From: Blautia sp. An81
GTDB lineage: Bacteria > Bacillota > Clostridia > Lachnospirales > Lachnospiraceae
Direction of reading: 5' to 3'
NCBI RefSeq assembly: GCF_002161285.1
Contig: NZ_NFHH01000017.1
Span: forward strand, 19,878-83,877
Length of the DNA: 64,000 nt
Shown: piece by piece, positions 18,623 through 26,150 of the stretch
How the letters are laid out: each line of letters starts with the position of its first letter
Numbering within the stretch: the stretch's first letter is position 1
Made by a program: the position numbers and the translations under genes
Notes under the pieces: generated by a model
The model's database searches: none
Told to the model about the DNA's origin: nothing
The model's input: only the letters and a program-made list of their open reading frames with translations

Positions 18623-19273
18623 CTAGCGGCAGCTTCTGATAAAAGCCTTCATAGAGACACTGTAGGAGATGATCCCTGTGACTGCCACGATCCCCACTGC
18701 GATCCCCCACAGAAGAGGAAGTGGAAGAATGAGCAGATCCAGTGGATCTATATCCAGAAAAAGATACAGGATATAGGCAGCTGCTGCCAGTAAAACAAAA
18801 ACGGTATAGAAGATCGTAGAAATATTGATATTTCCAACAAAAGATACCATCACATTGATCAGCGTCATAAATAAAGCGATCAGAAGGCCGCCTGCAAAGA
18901 TCCCCAGATAGACAGCAGGACTGTAGGTCCTGTATATAAGGAAATGCAGCACAAGGAAAAGAATCATAACCCCGATGCCGTAAAGCTGATACAGGCAGCA
19001 GGAAAGGTATCTGGAAAGGACCAGCTCTCTTTTGGAAAAGGGAAAGGTCATGGAAAGCATCCGGCCTTTATAGCTGGAGTCCGCCTCTATTAAAGTGATC
19101 GGAATGATAGAGGTCTGTGTAGGCAGATAGAGAAGAACGATGCTCAGCGGACTGAATTTATATTTTCCTAACAGTATGAGAAACATGAGAAAAAACAGTA
19201 TATCCGGTATAATATTTCCAAGAAAAGAACGACGGATCTGGGTAATAATATCCCGATAAATTAATCCTGACAT
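18623..19273 (-). CDS. ABC-2 type transporter permease
   Basis: A 216-residue protein with about six membrane helices and no other domain. It is encoded directly after, and overlapping by 13 bp with, an ABC ATPase gene, in the order GntR regulator, ATPase, permease. Such YtrA-type operons in Firmicutes respond to cell-envelope stress or export peptides and lantibiotics; that role is family knowledge, not seen here. A diverged paralogue sits in the nested mobile element (37184-37816). Confidence 0.8.
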   Translation of the reverse strand: MSGLIYRDIITQIRRSFLGNIIPDILFFLMFLILLGKYKFSPLSIVLLYLPTQTSIIPITLIEADSSYKGRMLSMTFPFSKRELVLSRYLSCCLYQLYGIGVMILFLVLHFLIYRTYSPAVYLGIFAGGLLIALFMTLINVMVSFVGNINISTIFYTVFVLLAAAAYILYLFLDIDPLDLLILPLPLLWGIAVGIVAVTGIISYSVSMKAFIRSCR

Positions 19274-20130
19274 GGCAATACCCCCTTTGTGGAAAATAAC
19301 ATGAAATCTTCTAATGTGGCCCGATCCATGACCAGATCCTGAAACTGGTTCAGGAGAGCCTGCTTGTTTTTAACCAGCACTTTGCAGGAAAAATCCTCTG
19401 GTATATAGGCTTCATAGTCATATGGAGAAAGAATCTGGAGAAAATCCTTCCGGCAGCGGAGAATCCCATAGTTGTTTTCAATCTCTTCCATAGAGCGGAA
19501 AAACTGCAGCTTTCCCTGATGGAGAAAGAGGATATAGTCTGCAATCTTATCCAGGTCGCTGGTGATATGGGAAGAAATCAGCACAGAGTGATTTTCGTCC
19601 ATGACAAATTCCTGCAGAAGTTCCAGAATCTCATCCCTCATGACGGGGTCCAGCCCTGAGGTGGCTTCGTCCAGGATCAGAAGCTCCGGATGATAGGAGA
19701 GAGCCAGGGCAAAATTCAGCTTTACCAGCATACCCTTTGAAAAACTTTTGATCTTTTTGTCCAGTGGAAGAGAAAAACGCTCCAGATACTGATGAAATAA
19801 TCGGCTGTCCCAGTTTTTGTAGATTCTTTTATAAGTATTTTCCAGGTCCCTGCAGTAGAGGCGGGGATTCTGATTCAATCCGTCCATGACAAGGCCAACC
19901 TTCTGAAGATTTTCCTTCCGGCTTTCCTGCCAGTTTTTGCCGAAGAGGCGGATTTCTCCGCTGTCCGGAGAGATCATTTCAAATACAGACATCAGTGTGG
20001 TGGTCTTTCCTGCCCCATTTTCTCCTATCATTCCTACGATCATGCCCCGGGGAATCTGAAAGCTTATATGATCCAGGGTAAAATCCTTATACTTTTTTGT
20101 AAGCTTATCAACTGAAAGAATTGGTTCCAT
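19261..20130 (-). CDS. ABC transporter ATP-binding protein (YtrB/EcsA-like)
   Basis: A 289-residue ATPase. Walker A is GENGAGKTT, the signature is SFSKGMLVKL, Walker B is LLILDEATSGLDP, and the His-switch lies in SSHITSDLDKIADYI. It energises the permease encoded downstream. I place the start at 20130 (MEPILSVDKLTKKY), because GAGGAGG lies just before it; the in-frame ATG at 20145 lies upstream of that ribosome site. It begins directly after the GntR gene ends and overlaps the permease gene, so all three are coupled. The protein is clearly related to the ATPase at 36327-37187 in the nested element. Confidence 0.93.
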   Translation of the reverse strand: MEPILSVDKLTKKYKDFTLDHISFQIPRGMIVGMIGENGAGKTTTLMSVFEMISPDSGEIRLFGKNWQESRKENLQKVGLVMDGLNQNPRLYCRDLENTYKRIYKNWDSRLFHQYLERFSLPLDKKIKSFSKGMLVKLNFALALSYHPELLILDEATSGLDPVMRDEILELLQEFVMDENHSVLISSHITSDLDKIADYILFLHQGKLQFFRSMEEIENNYGILRCRKDFLQILSPYDYEAYIPEDFSCKVLVKNKQALLNQFQDLVMDRATLEDFMLFSTKGVLPCQD

Positions 20131-20131
20131 A

Positions 20132-20506
20132 TTATTCCTCCTCATAAAACATCCGAAGAATCTGGATCATCTGGTCACAGGAAATATGATATTCTTTCCC
20201 GATATCAGCCACCTCCATCAGCTTTTTTTCTGCGATACGGAGATGTTCCTCCCGGATAAAATCCTGATTCTGGGCAGCTACAAAGGTTCCTTTGCCTGCC
20301 ACGGTTTCAATAAACCCATCCCGCTGAAGTTCCTCATAAGCATGCTGTGCGGTGATCACACTTACATGAAGGCTTTTGGCCAGTCCCCGGATAGAGGGGA
20401 GAGGATCCTTAGGTTTTAGTTCGCCGCTCATGATCATGGCCTTGATCTGAGTGACAATCTGTTCATAGATGGGCTGACTGTTGCTGCTACTTAAAATAAT
20501 ATTCAT
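20132..20506 (-). CDS. GntR-family (YtrA-type) repressor of the ABC operon
   Basis: A 124-residue short GntR regulator with the winged helix-turn-helix in residues 11-75 (QPIYEQIVTQIK, LPSIRGLAKSLHVSVITAQ, LQRDGFIETVAGKGTFV). It has only a short helical tail in place of an effector domain, as in the YtrA subfamily. It is the first gene of the operon and probably represses it through the large palindrome upstream, releasing on an unknown signal. More than half of its residues match the GntR protein at 35941-36312 by eye. Confidence 0.92.
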   Translation of the reverse strand: MNIILSSSNSQPIYEQIVTQIKAMIMSGELKPKDPLPSIRGLAKSLHVSVITAQHAYEELQRDGFIETVAGKGTFVAAQNQDFIREEHLRIAEKKLMEVADIGKEYHISCDQMIQILRMFYEEE

Positions 20507-20519
20507 CTTTTCACCTCGG

Positions 20520-20588
20520 TGTACTTACTGTATATATACTGTACTTGTTTGATAGGTACAGTATATATACAGTAAGTACATTTGTCAA
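20520..20588 (-). promoter_or_regulatory. Promoter and 25-bp perfect inverted-repeat operator of the GntR/ABC operon
   Basis: On the minus strand TTGACA (20588-20583), 17 bp, TATACT (20565-20560). The left arm 20520-20544 and right arm 20556-20580 are exact reverse complements of 25 bp around an 11-bp spacer. One arm covers the -10 and the other the likely transcription start, so a bound GntR dimer or tetramer would block transcription. The same TATATACTGTAC and AAGTAC elements recur at 35882-35910. Confidence 0.75.
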
Positions 20589-20683
20589 TAGGTTTTATGG
20601 AAAATTTTTAAGTCATGGAAAACCTGATGTAATTATGATAAAATGAGAAAGAATATTCAGCGCTTGACAGGAGGGAAAGAAAG

Positions 20684-21628
20684 ATGGAGAAAAAATTAAA
20701 GTATCTGGTCATAGGAGCCGGGGGAACCGGAGGACCTATCGGAGGCTATCTTGCGAGAGCAGGAAAAGATGTAACCCTCATCGCCAGGGGCAGACATATG
20801 GAGGCAATGAAAGCCCATGGATTGGAAATTGAGCTGGCAGGGGAATCTTTTGTGGCTCCGGTAAAGGCCTGCTCTATGGAGGAATATAAGGAAACAGCAG
20901 ATGTGATCTTTGTATGTGTAAAAGGGTATTCTCTGGAAGAGGCGGCAGAGTTTATTAAGAAAGCAGCGGATGCCCATACCGTTGTGATCCCTATTTTAAA
21001 TATCTATGGAACCGGAGGAAAGCTTCAGGAAATGCTGCCGGATATTACCGTCACGGACGGATGTATCTATATTGCATCCCAGATTAAAGAACCTGGAAAA
21101 ATCCTGATGTCGGGAAAAATCTTCCGGGTGGTTTATGGTCTTAGAAAAGATACTTCAAAGGAAATAGAAGAAAAAGTCATGCCTGTGCTGAAAAAAGTTG
21201 AGGCAGATCTGAAAGCTGCAGAAATCCTTCCTGTACTGTCTTCTAATATAGAAAGAGATGCCCTTCAGAAATTCTCTTTTGTTTCACCTATGGCTGCTGT
21301 GGGAGCATGCTATGAGGCTCCGGCTGCTGTAATGCAGGAAGGCGGAGAGAAGAGGGAAACCTTTATAGAGCTTATAAAGGAGATCCAGAAAATCGCATCT
21401 GCTATGGCTGTGGAGCTGCCGGAAAACATTGTGGAGATTAACCTGCAGATCATGGATGACCTGGCCCCTACGGCAAGCTCTTCTATGCAGAGAGACATTG
21501 CCGCAGGCAAACAGTCAGAAGTTGACGGTCTGATCTATCAGGTAGTGCGGCTGGGCAAACAGTACCAGGTAGATGTGCCGGTATACGAAGAAATCGGAGA
21601 AAAGCTGAGGGAAAGACTTGGAAATTAA
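20684..21628 (+). CDS. Ketopantoate reductase family protein (PanE/ApbA-like)
   Basis: A 314-residue NAD(P)H-dependent reductase. The N-terminal Rossmann fold has VIGAGGTGGPIGGYLARAG (residues 9-27), followed by the basic IARGRH that prefers NADPH. The C-terminal helical domain of the family is complete (KFSFVSPMAAVGACYEAP, SSSMQRDIAAGKQSEVDGLI). The family enzyme converts 2-dehydropantoate to pantoate for coenzyme A, but clostridia carry many paralogues, so the substrate is uncertain. GGAGGG lies before the ATG. It overlaps the next gene by 11 bp. A promoter may lie at TGGAAA-N17-TAAAAT (20616-20644). Confidence 0.85.
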   Translation: MEKKLKYLVIGAGGTGGPIGGYLARAGKDVTLIARGRHMEAMKAHGLEIELAGESFVAPVKACSMEEYKETADVIFVCVKGYSLEEAAEFIKKAADAHTVVIPILNIYGTGGKLQEMLPDITVTDGCIYIASQIKEPGKILMSGKIFRVVYGLRKDTSKEIEEKVMPVLKKVEADLKAAEILPVLSSNIERDALQKFSFVSPMAAVGACYEAPAAVMQEGGEKRETFIELIKEIQKIASAMAVELPENIVEINLQIMDDLAPTASSSMQRDIAAGKQSEVDGLIYQVVRLGKQYQVDVPVYEEIGEKLRERLGN

Positions 21629-22817
21629 AGAAAAGCACACAGAAAAAGCATATAAAGCATATAAGGAAAAGGAACAGCTTTCCTGTCCTCTTTTAAAGCA
21701 GGGATGCGGGGGCTGTCCCATGCTTGCGCTTCCTTATGAAGAGCAGCTTCGAAAAAAACAAAAAAAGATAAAAAAACTTCTGGGGAATTTCGGAAAACCA
21801 CAGCCCATTATTGGAATGGAAAATCCCTGGCATTATCGGAATAAAGCAATTTCTACCTTTACCTATGCCCAGGGCAGACAGGTGAAGAGCGGAATCTATG
21901 TCCAGGGAACCCACCATGTAATTCCCGTAGAAAACTGCCTGCTGCATCATCCGGCACTGGACGAAGCTGTCAGAGCCGTGAGGAAGGCAGTGCGGGAATT
22001 TAAGTATCCGGTCTATGATGAGGACAGGAAAACAGGGCTAGTCCGTCATATTCTGGTCCGCCACAGTCTTGCAGAGGACCAGGTCCTGGCTGCGCTGGTC
22101 ACTTCTTCTCCAGTGCTGCCGGGCGCCAAAGCTTTCGCAAAAAGGGTCCGCCAGCTCTGTCCAAGGATCACTACTCTTGTACAGAATATTAATGAGCGTT
22201 CTACCAGTGCTGTGTTGGGCTATAAAGAGAGAATCCTATATGGAAAAGGATATATCCAGGATACACTCTGCGGTATCCGGTTCAGAATCTCAGGCTCCAG
22301 TTTTTATCAGATCAATCCGGTACAGACAGAGATTCTTTACAGAACTGCTGTGGAAGCGGCAGGACTGGACAAAAGCCAGACTGTGCTGGACGCCTATTGC
22401 GGAGTGGGAACCATCGGTCTTTCCGCAGCTTCCAGAGCAAAAAAGGTTATAGGAGTGGAATTAAATAAAAGCGCTGTAAGATGTGCCTGGGAAAATGCCA
22501 GGGAAAACGGAATCCAGAACGCCCAGTTTCTCTGCGCAGACGCTACAGATTTTATCCGGAAAATGGCTGCAAAAGGGGAGCGGGCAGACGTAGTATTTAT
22601 GGACCCGCCCCGGGCCGGAAGTACGCCGGAGTTTTTGCGGGCAGTGTCCTCCATGAGACCGGAGAAGATCGTATATGTATCCTGCAATCCGGAAACCCAG
22701 AAAAGAGACTTAGAGCTGCTGACAAAAGACGGGTGGCAGGTGAAGCTGATCCAGGGAGTGGATATGTTTCCGCATACGGAGGGGATAGAGACGGTGGTGT
22801 CTCTGGCCCGGAAATAG
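21618..22817 (+). CDS. rlmD: 23S rRNA (uracil-5-)-methyltransferase, RlmD/RumA-like
   Basis: A 399-residue TrmA/RumA-family SAM-dependent RNA methyltransferase. Cysteines in CPLLKQGCGGC near the start and a later Cys (VENCLLHHP) are candidate ligands for the family [4Fe-4S] cluster. The catalytic domain has YCGVGTIGL (SAM site), DPPRAGS, and VSCNPETQKRDL with the nucleophilic Cys. It begins with TTG at 21618 inside the panE-like gene. The classical N-terminal TRAM domain is missing or replaced by a short basic stretch. As I recall, the 3' end of rumA-like genes is a known ICE integration site in streptococci, and here mobile DNA begins right after the stop codon, so the gene end may hold an attachment site. 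Confidence 0.9.
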   Translation: MEIKEKHTEKAYKAYKEKEQLSCPLLKQGCGGCPMLALPYEEQLRKKQKKIKKLLGNFGKPQPIIGMENPWHYRNKAISTFTYAQGRQVKSGIYVQGTHHVIPVENCLLHHPALDEAVRAVRKAVREFKYPVYDEDRKTGLVRHILVRHSLAEDQVLAALVTSSPVLPGAKAFAKRVRQLCPRITTLVQNINERSTSAVLGYKERILYGKGYIQDTLCGIRFRISGSSFYQINPVQTEILYRTAVEAAGLDKSQTVLDAYCGVGTIGLSAASRAKKVIGVELNKSAVRCAWENARENGIQNAQFLCADATDFIRKMAAKGERADVVFMDPPRAGSTPEFLRAVSSMRPEKIVYVSCNPETQKRDLELLTKDGWQVKLIQGVDMFPHTEGIETVVSLARK

Positions 22818-22853
22818 GCGGGACTACAGCATTTCTATGGCTGAGTTCAGTGT

Positions 22854-22875
22854 ATTTGCCACCCATTTGCCACCC
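22854..22875. repeat. Tandem 11-bp repeat, likely integrase arm-type binding sites
   Basis: ATTTGCCACCC occurs twice in direct succession (22854-22864 and 22865-22875), between the rlmD stop and the integrase remnant. Short direct repeats at this spot are typical arm sites bound by the N-terminal domain of tyrosine integrases. Confidence 0.55.
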
Positions 22876-22903
22876 AGAGAATTAAACTTAGTAGTAAATA
22901 GTC

Positions 22904-22949
22904 AAGAACGGCTGAACACATTGAACAGTGAATAGGCCGTTCTTTTTAT
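22904..22949. terminator. Hairpin terminator at the integrase 3' end
   Basis: AAGAACGGC (22904-22912) pairs with GCCGTTCTT (22936-22944), followed on the + strand by TTTTTA. It would end transcription coming from rlmD, and may act weakly for the integrase on the minus strand. Confidence 0.6.
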
Positions 22950-23113
22950 GCTTGTGTGGCCTTTTCAAATATGTCAACAGCATTTTGCTGCATTACATTA
23001 GTATTAAATGTATAAGTCTGTAATGTAGTCTTTATATCCTTGTGACCTAACCGCTCCATAACGGTTTTGGGATTTACACCATTCTCTGCCAGGATAGTTC
23101 CATGTGTGTGCCG
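22946..23113 (-). pseudogene. C-terminal remnant of a tyrosine-recombinase integrase
   Basis: The minus strand encodes the last 55 residues of a Tn916/XerD-like integrase: RHTHGTILAENGVNPKTV, then ERLGHKDIKTTLQTYTF with the catalytic Tyr near the end, then DIFEKATQA and a stop. Box II Arg and His of the active site are present. The frame breaks exactly before RHTH: the next codon upstream on this strand is a stop and the sequence no longer resembles an integrase. The catalytic core and N-terminal domains are therefore gone, probably displaced by the element that begins here. It is a remnant of an island integrated at rlmD. Confidence 0.85.
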
Positions 23114-23370
23114 TTACGGTATAATAACGACAAACGGAAAAAGCCTTGATTTTCAAGGGGTTTGAGCGTTTGCCGTCATTTATTCAATTCCTTTTCCAAG
23201 TTGAAATCTGACGAGAAAAATATCGAAAAAAGGAGGCTGTTTCATTAACGACAAAATTTAATAGCGCCAGCGGTCCGGTGTATTGCCTGGCCGCTGATTG
23301 CCGTGGGCGTTTCACTTTTATAGGTGGGCGTCCTTTTTTTGTACTCATTTTCAGGAGAAAGGAGATTCAC
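23114..23370. other. Non-coding left end of the ICE
   Basis: No gene is seen. The stretch contains a CCTTGA/TCAAGG hairpin (23144-23158) and a second hairpin with CAGCGG/CCGCTG arms (about 23269-23297). A GGAGG at 23232-23236 has no good start codon after it. A frame is open through the region into the next gene, but the next gene has its own strong ribosome site. Confidence 0.4.
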
Positions 23371-23895
23371 ATGGAACTGAACGAAATGGAAAAGCGCCTG
23401 ATATTCCAGACGGAAGGCTATGGGAAATCAGATGTCACATATGAGCTGCGCATGTGCCTCCCCTATATACCGGACCCGGTAAGGAGGAAAACGGCGGCGG
23501 AGCTTGTGCGAAAGCTGGATGCCATGCCGGAAAAAGACTGCCTGGCTCTTATTCAGGATATTCGGAAAAACTACCGGATTCCGGCAGGGCCTAAGACGAT
23601 GGGGGAACTACTGGCGGAGGCCAGGCAGAAATCCGGTGCGGAGAAATTGAAGGGGCATGACATCATGGCCCTGGAACGCTTCGACCCGGAAGTAAAGCAC
23701 ATGATCGTCTTTGACGTGCTTTCAGGTAATGCCCCTGTCGGGGATAAAGGAGATAAGATGCGCCTGTTCCTTACGAATGTCGGCTACCAAAAATTCATAG
23801 ACAGCCAGGAACGGGGCGAAGTCAAATTGAAAAACCATGCGAAGGTTGCGCCGGGCGGCCATCTGCACTATGACCGCAGGGACCGCGCCTTGTAG
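23371..23895 (+). CDS. ICE protein of unknown function
   Basis: A 174-residue soluble protein, not assigned to a family I can name. It is rich in charged residues. The first half (KSDVTYELRMCLPYIPDPVRRK, then AELVRKLDAMPEKDC) resembles in layout the small protein at 40156-40476 of the nested element (RKLDAIPEPEC there), so the two may share a domain common to Firmicute transposons. The second half ends in a basic tail. AGGAGAAAGGAG precedes the ATG at 23371; the frame is open further upstream to a GTG at 23278 but without a ribosome site. First gene of the ICE's rightward operon. Confidence 0.7.
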   Translation: MELNEMEKRLIFQTEGYGKSDVTYELRMCLPYIPDPVRRKTAAELVRKLDAMPEKDCLALIQDIRKNYRIPAGPKTMGELLAEARQKSGAEKLKGHDIMALERFDPEVKHMIVFDVLSGNAPVGDKGDKMRLFLTNVGYQKFIDSQERGEVKLKNHAKVAPGGHLHYDRRDRAL

Positions 23896-23924
23896 CCCGG
23901 AGGGAAAGGAAGGAGGTTTTTGTT

Positions 23925-24797
23925 ATGGCTGTATTCCGGGTAGAAAAAACAAAGGACTTCACGATCATGTGCAACCACCACCTGCGCAATACGGAACTGT
24001 CCTTAAAGGCAAAGGGGCTTCTCTCGCTCATGCTGTCGCTGCCGGAAGATTGGGACTATACCACAAAGGGGCTCGCCCATATCTGCAAGGACGGCGTGGA
24101 TTCAATCACTACCGCCCTGAAAGAGCTGGAGCGGCACGGGTACCTCACCAGGCAGCGCCTCCGCTATGAGAACGGGCAGCTCGGAGACATCGAGTATACG
24201 ATCCATGAAAAGCCTGTAAATGCTGAAAAACAGGAGGATTCACCTAAACGGGAAAATCCAAGACAGGTAAATCCAGGACAGGCAAAACCTGAACAGGGGG
24301 AACCTGGACAGGGAAATCCCGCACAATTAAATACTAATTCATTAAAAACTAAAAAATCAAAAACGGATATATCAAGGACCCATCCATCAATCTATCCGTC
24401 AGGGCCGGAGGCGGCAGGCCGTTCGGATGGGATGGATCGGATAGAGCTGGCAGACGCTTACCGTGAAATCCTGAAAGAAAATATTGAGTATGGCTGTATG
24501 GTTTCCCGGTATGGGAAAGAACGCTTAGACGAGACGGTGGAGCTTATGCTTGAAGTGGTTTTATCCAAACGTCCATATATCCGTATCGCCGGGGATGATT
24601 TTCCCAGGGAGGTGGTAAAGGGCCGCTTCCTGAAAATCAATTCCGGCCACCTGGAGTATGTCTTTGACTGCATTGACAGGAACACCACGAAAGTCGGGAA
24701 CATCAAGGCATACCTGCTGGCGGCGCTCTATAATGCCCCGGCAACAATGGACAGCTATTACCGTGCAGAGGTCAACCATGACCTGTACGGCTGTTAG
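23925..24797 (+). CDS. Helix-turn-helix, replication-initiator-like ICE protein (DUF6017-type)
   Basis: A 290-residue protein. Residues ~1-90 form a winged helix of the plasmid RepA N-terminal type (FTIMCNHHLRNTELSLKAKG, LPEDWDYTTKGLAHICKDG, LKELERHGYLTRQR). A linker of Pro/Gly/Gln-rich repeats follows (EQGEPGQGNP). The C-terminal ~110 residues (YGKERLDETVELMLEVVLSKRP ... NIKAYLLAALYNAP) match the domain I recall as DUF6017. Such proteins accompany Tn1549-like ICEs and may start replication of the excised circle or act as regulators. GGAGG lies 8 bp before the ATG. Confidence 0.8.
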   Translation: MAVFRVEKTKDFTIMCNHHLRNTELSLKAKGLLSLMLSLPEDWDYTTKGLAHICKDGVDSITTALKELERHGYLTRQRLRYENGQLGDIEYTIHEKPVNAEKQEDSPKRENPRQVNPGQAKPEQGEPGQGNPAQLNTNSLKTKKSKTDISRTHPSIYPSGPEAAGRSDGMDRIELADAYREILKENIEYGCMVSRYGKERLDETVELMLEVVLSKRPYIRIAGDDFPREVVKGRFLKINSGHLEYVFDCIDRNTTKVGNIKAYLLAALYNAPATMDSYYRAEVNHDLYGC

Positions 24798-24843
24798 GCG
24801 CCTTCCGGCGTCTTTTTTCATCACAGAAAGGAGGCGGGGCACG

Positions 24844-24882
24844 ATGAAAAGAATTTCTGTGCCGGTGTCATGCCCGGCGTAA
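24844..24882 (+). CDS. Possible 12-residue leader peptide coupled to the next gene
   Basis: ATG at 24844 follows GGAGGCGGGG and opens a 12-codon frame ending at 24882, overlapping the start of the TOPRIM gene (ATG 24870). The good ribosome site belongs to this ATG; the downstream ATG has none of its own. Ribosomes ending here could restart on the larger gene. Alternatively this is chance. Confidence 0.3.
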   Translation: MKRISVPVSCPA

Positions 24883-25853
24883 CAAAGGAGCAGATTCGGG
24901 CGGCGCGTGAGGCGGACCTGTTTGCCTACCTGCAGTTCCATGAGCCTGGAGTGCTGAAACGGGACGGCCCGAATTACCGCCACAAGGAGCATGACAGCCT
25001 GGTCTATGTGACCGGGAAAAGGTACTGGTACTGGAACAGCCGGGGCCGGAGTATCAACGCCCTGGATTACCTGATCCAGATACGGGGCTACGGGCTGGTG
25101 GATGCGGTCCATACGCTGGTCGGCGGGGAAATCCAGCAGACGCCGGCCTATCGGAGCACGGCAGCGGCAGGGCGTGTGTATAAGGAACCAGAGAAGAAAG
25201 CATTTTCCCTCCCCTGGGCCAGACGGTGCGCCACTTCTGCCGTTTCTTATTTGCAGCGGCGCGGGATCAGCCCGGATGTGATCAGCCGGTGTTTCCGGGA
25301 CGGGCTGTTCTATGAGGCGCGGCATCATGGCGAGCCGGTCTGTGTGTTTGTGGGAAAGGATGAAGCCGGCAAAGCAAAGTTTGCCTGTATGCGGAGCATT
25401 GCCGGCAGCCTTAGGAAAGATGTCTACGGCAGCGACAAGGAATACAGCTTCTGCTATCCACCCAGGAATCCGGACAGCCGGCATGTGGCGGTATTTGAGG
25501 CGCCCATTGACGCCCTCTCCCATGCCACGCTGCAGGAATTAAAAGGCTGGAAATGGGACGGCTACCGTCTGTCTTTGGGCGGCACTTCCCATGTGGCGCT
25601 GACCGCATTTCTGAAACGACACCCGGAAATCCGGCGTGTCAGCCTCTACATGGACAATGACCTCGGCGGCCTTAAAAATGCCAGGAGGATCAAGGCAATG
25701 CTCCATGAAGATCAGCGGTTCCGGCATATCCGTGTGGGCGTCAACCCACCCCGTACAGGAAAGGACTACAACGAAATGCTGCTCCACGTTATAGGGCAGA
25801 TGAAAGACCAACAACGGCAATGCCGCCAAAAACAGGCGGCTATTTCAATTTGA
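24870..25853 (+). CDS. DUF3991 and TOPRIM domain protein (primase-like)
   Basis: A 327-residue cytoplasmic protein. The N-terminal part (TKEQIRAAREADLFAYL, then YRHKEHDSLVYV) is the degenerate primase-like entry domain; DUF3991 follows (AVSYLQRRGISPDVISRC). The C-terminal TOPRIM fold has VAVFEAPIDALSH, whose Glu is the metal ligand, and VSLYMDNDLGG with the DxD pair. These proteins occur next to relaxase or replication genes in Firmicute ICEs and are thought to prime DNA synthesis; there is no CHC2 zinc finger, so true primase activity is not assured. The start is probably coupled to the short frame at 24844. Confidence 0.82.
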   Translation: MPGVTKEQIRAAREADLFAYLQFHEPGVLKRDGPNYRHKEHDSLVYVTGKRYWYWNSRGRSINALDYLIQIRGYGLVDAVHTLVGGEIQQTPAYRSTAAAGRVYKEPEKKAFSLPWARRCATSAVSYLQRRGISPDVISRCFRDGLFYEARHHGEPVCVFVGKDEAGKAKFACMRSIAGSLRKDVYGSDKEYSFCYPPRNPDSRHVAVFEAPIDALSHATLQELKGWKWDGYRLSLGGTSHVALTAFLKRHPEIRRVSLYMDNDLGGLKNARRIKAMLHEDQRFRHIRVGVNPPRTGKDYNEMLLHVIGQMKDQQRQCRQKQAAISI

Positions 25854-25869
25854 CAGGAGGATTTCAGAA

Positions 25870-26150
25870 ATGACGAACACAGAGAACACGGCTTTACAGA
25901 TGATTGCCGAAGCTGCCCGGTGCCCGGACTACGGCCCCGATATGGTTAAGGCCCTGATGAAAAGCTGGATATGAACGAGAAAGGCTTTGCGCTTCTGATG
26001 AATGTCGCCCCTTCCACGGTCCGGCTCTGGACCAGCGGCGCCGCTCAGCCAAGCGGAACGGCCAGGCGGCTCATGCAGATTTACGAGACCGGTCCGGAGA
26101 TTGTCGGCAAGATTGCCGGGGAGCCCTCCGCAGACAGGAGGGATTCATAG
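25870..26150 (+). pseudogene. Small XRE-type helix-turn-helix gene with apparent frameshift
   Basis: ATG 25870 (after a GGAGG) runs 34 codons to a stop at 25972-25974. A second frame starts at ATG 25971 and runs to 26150. Joined by one extra A in the AAAA run at 25960-25963, they form a single ~93-residue protein: KALMKKLDMNEKGFALLMNV, then APSTVRLWTSGAAQPSGTAR, the classic helix-turn-helix of HigA-like proteins. In the given sequence the first helix and the recognition helix are on different frames. Either this is a real pseudogene, a sequencing error in a homopolymer, or two proteins coupled through the ATGA overlap. The downstream part keeps the recognition helix. Confidence 0.65.

Noticed and set aside
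24561..25523. A 320-codon minus-strand frame opposite the TOPRIM gene
   Set aside because: Crosses two real genes and the spacer between them; no start signals.
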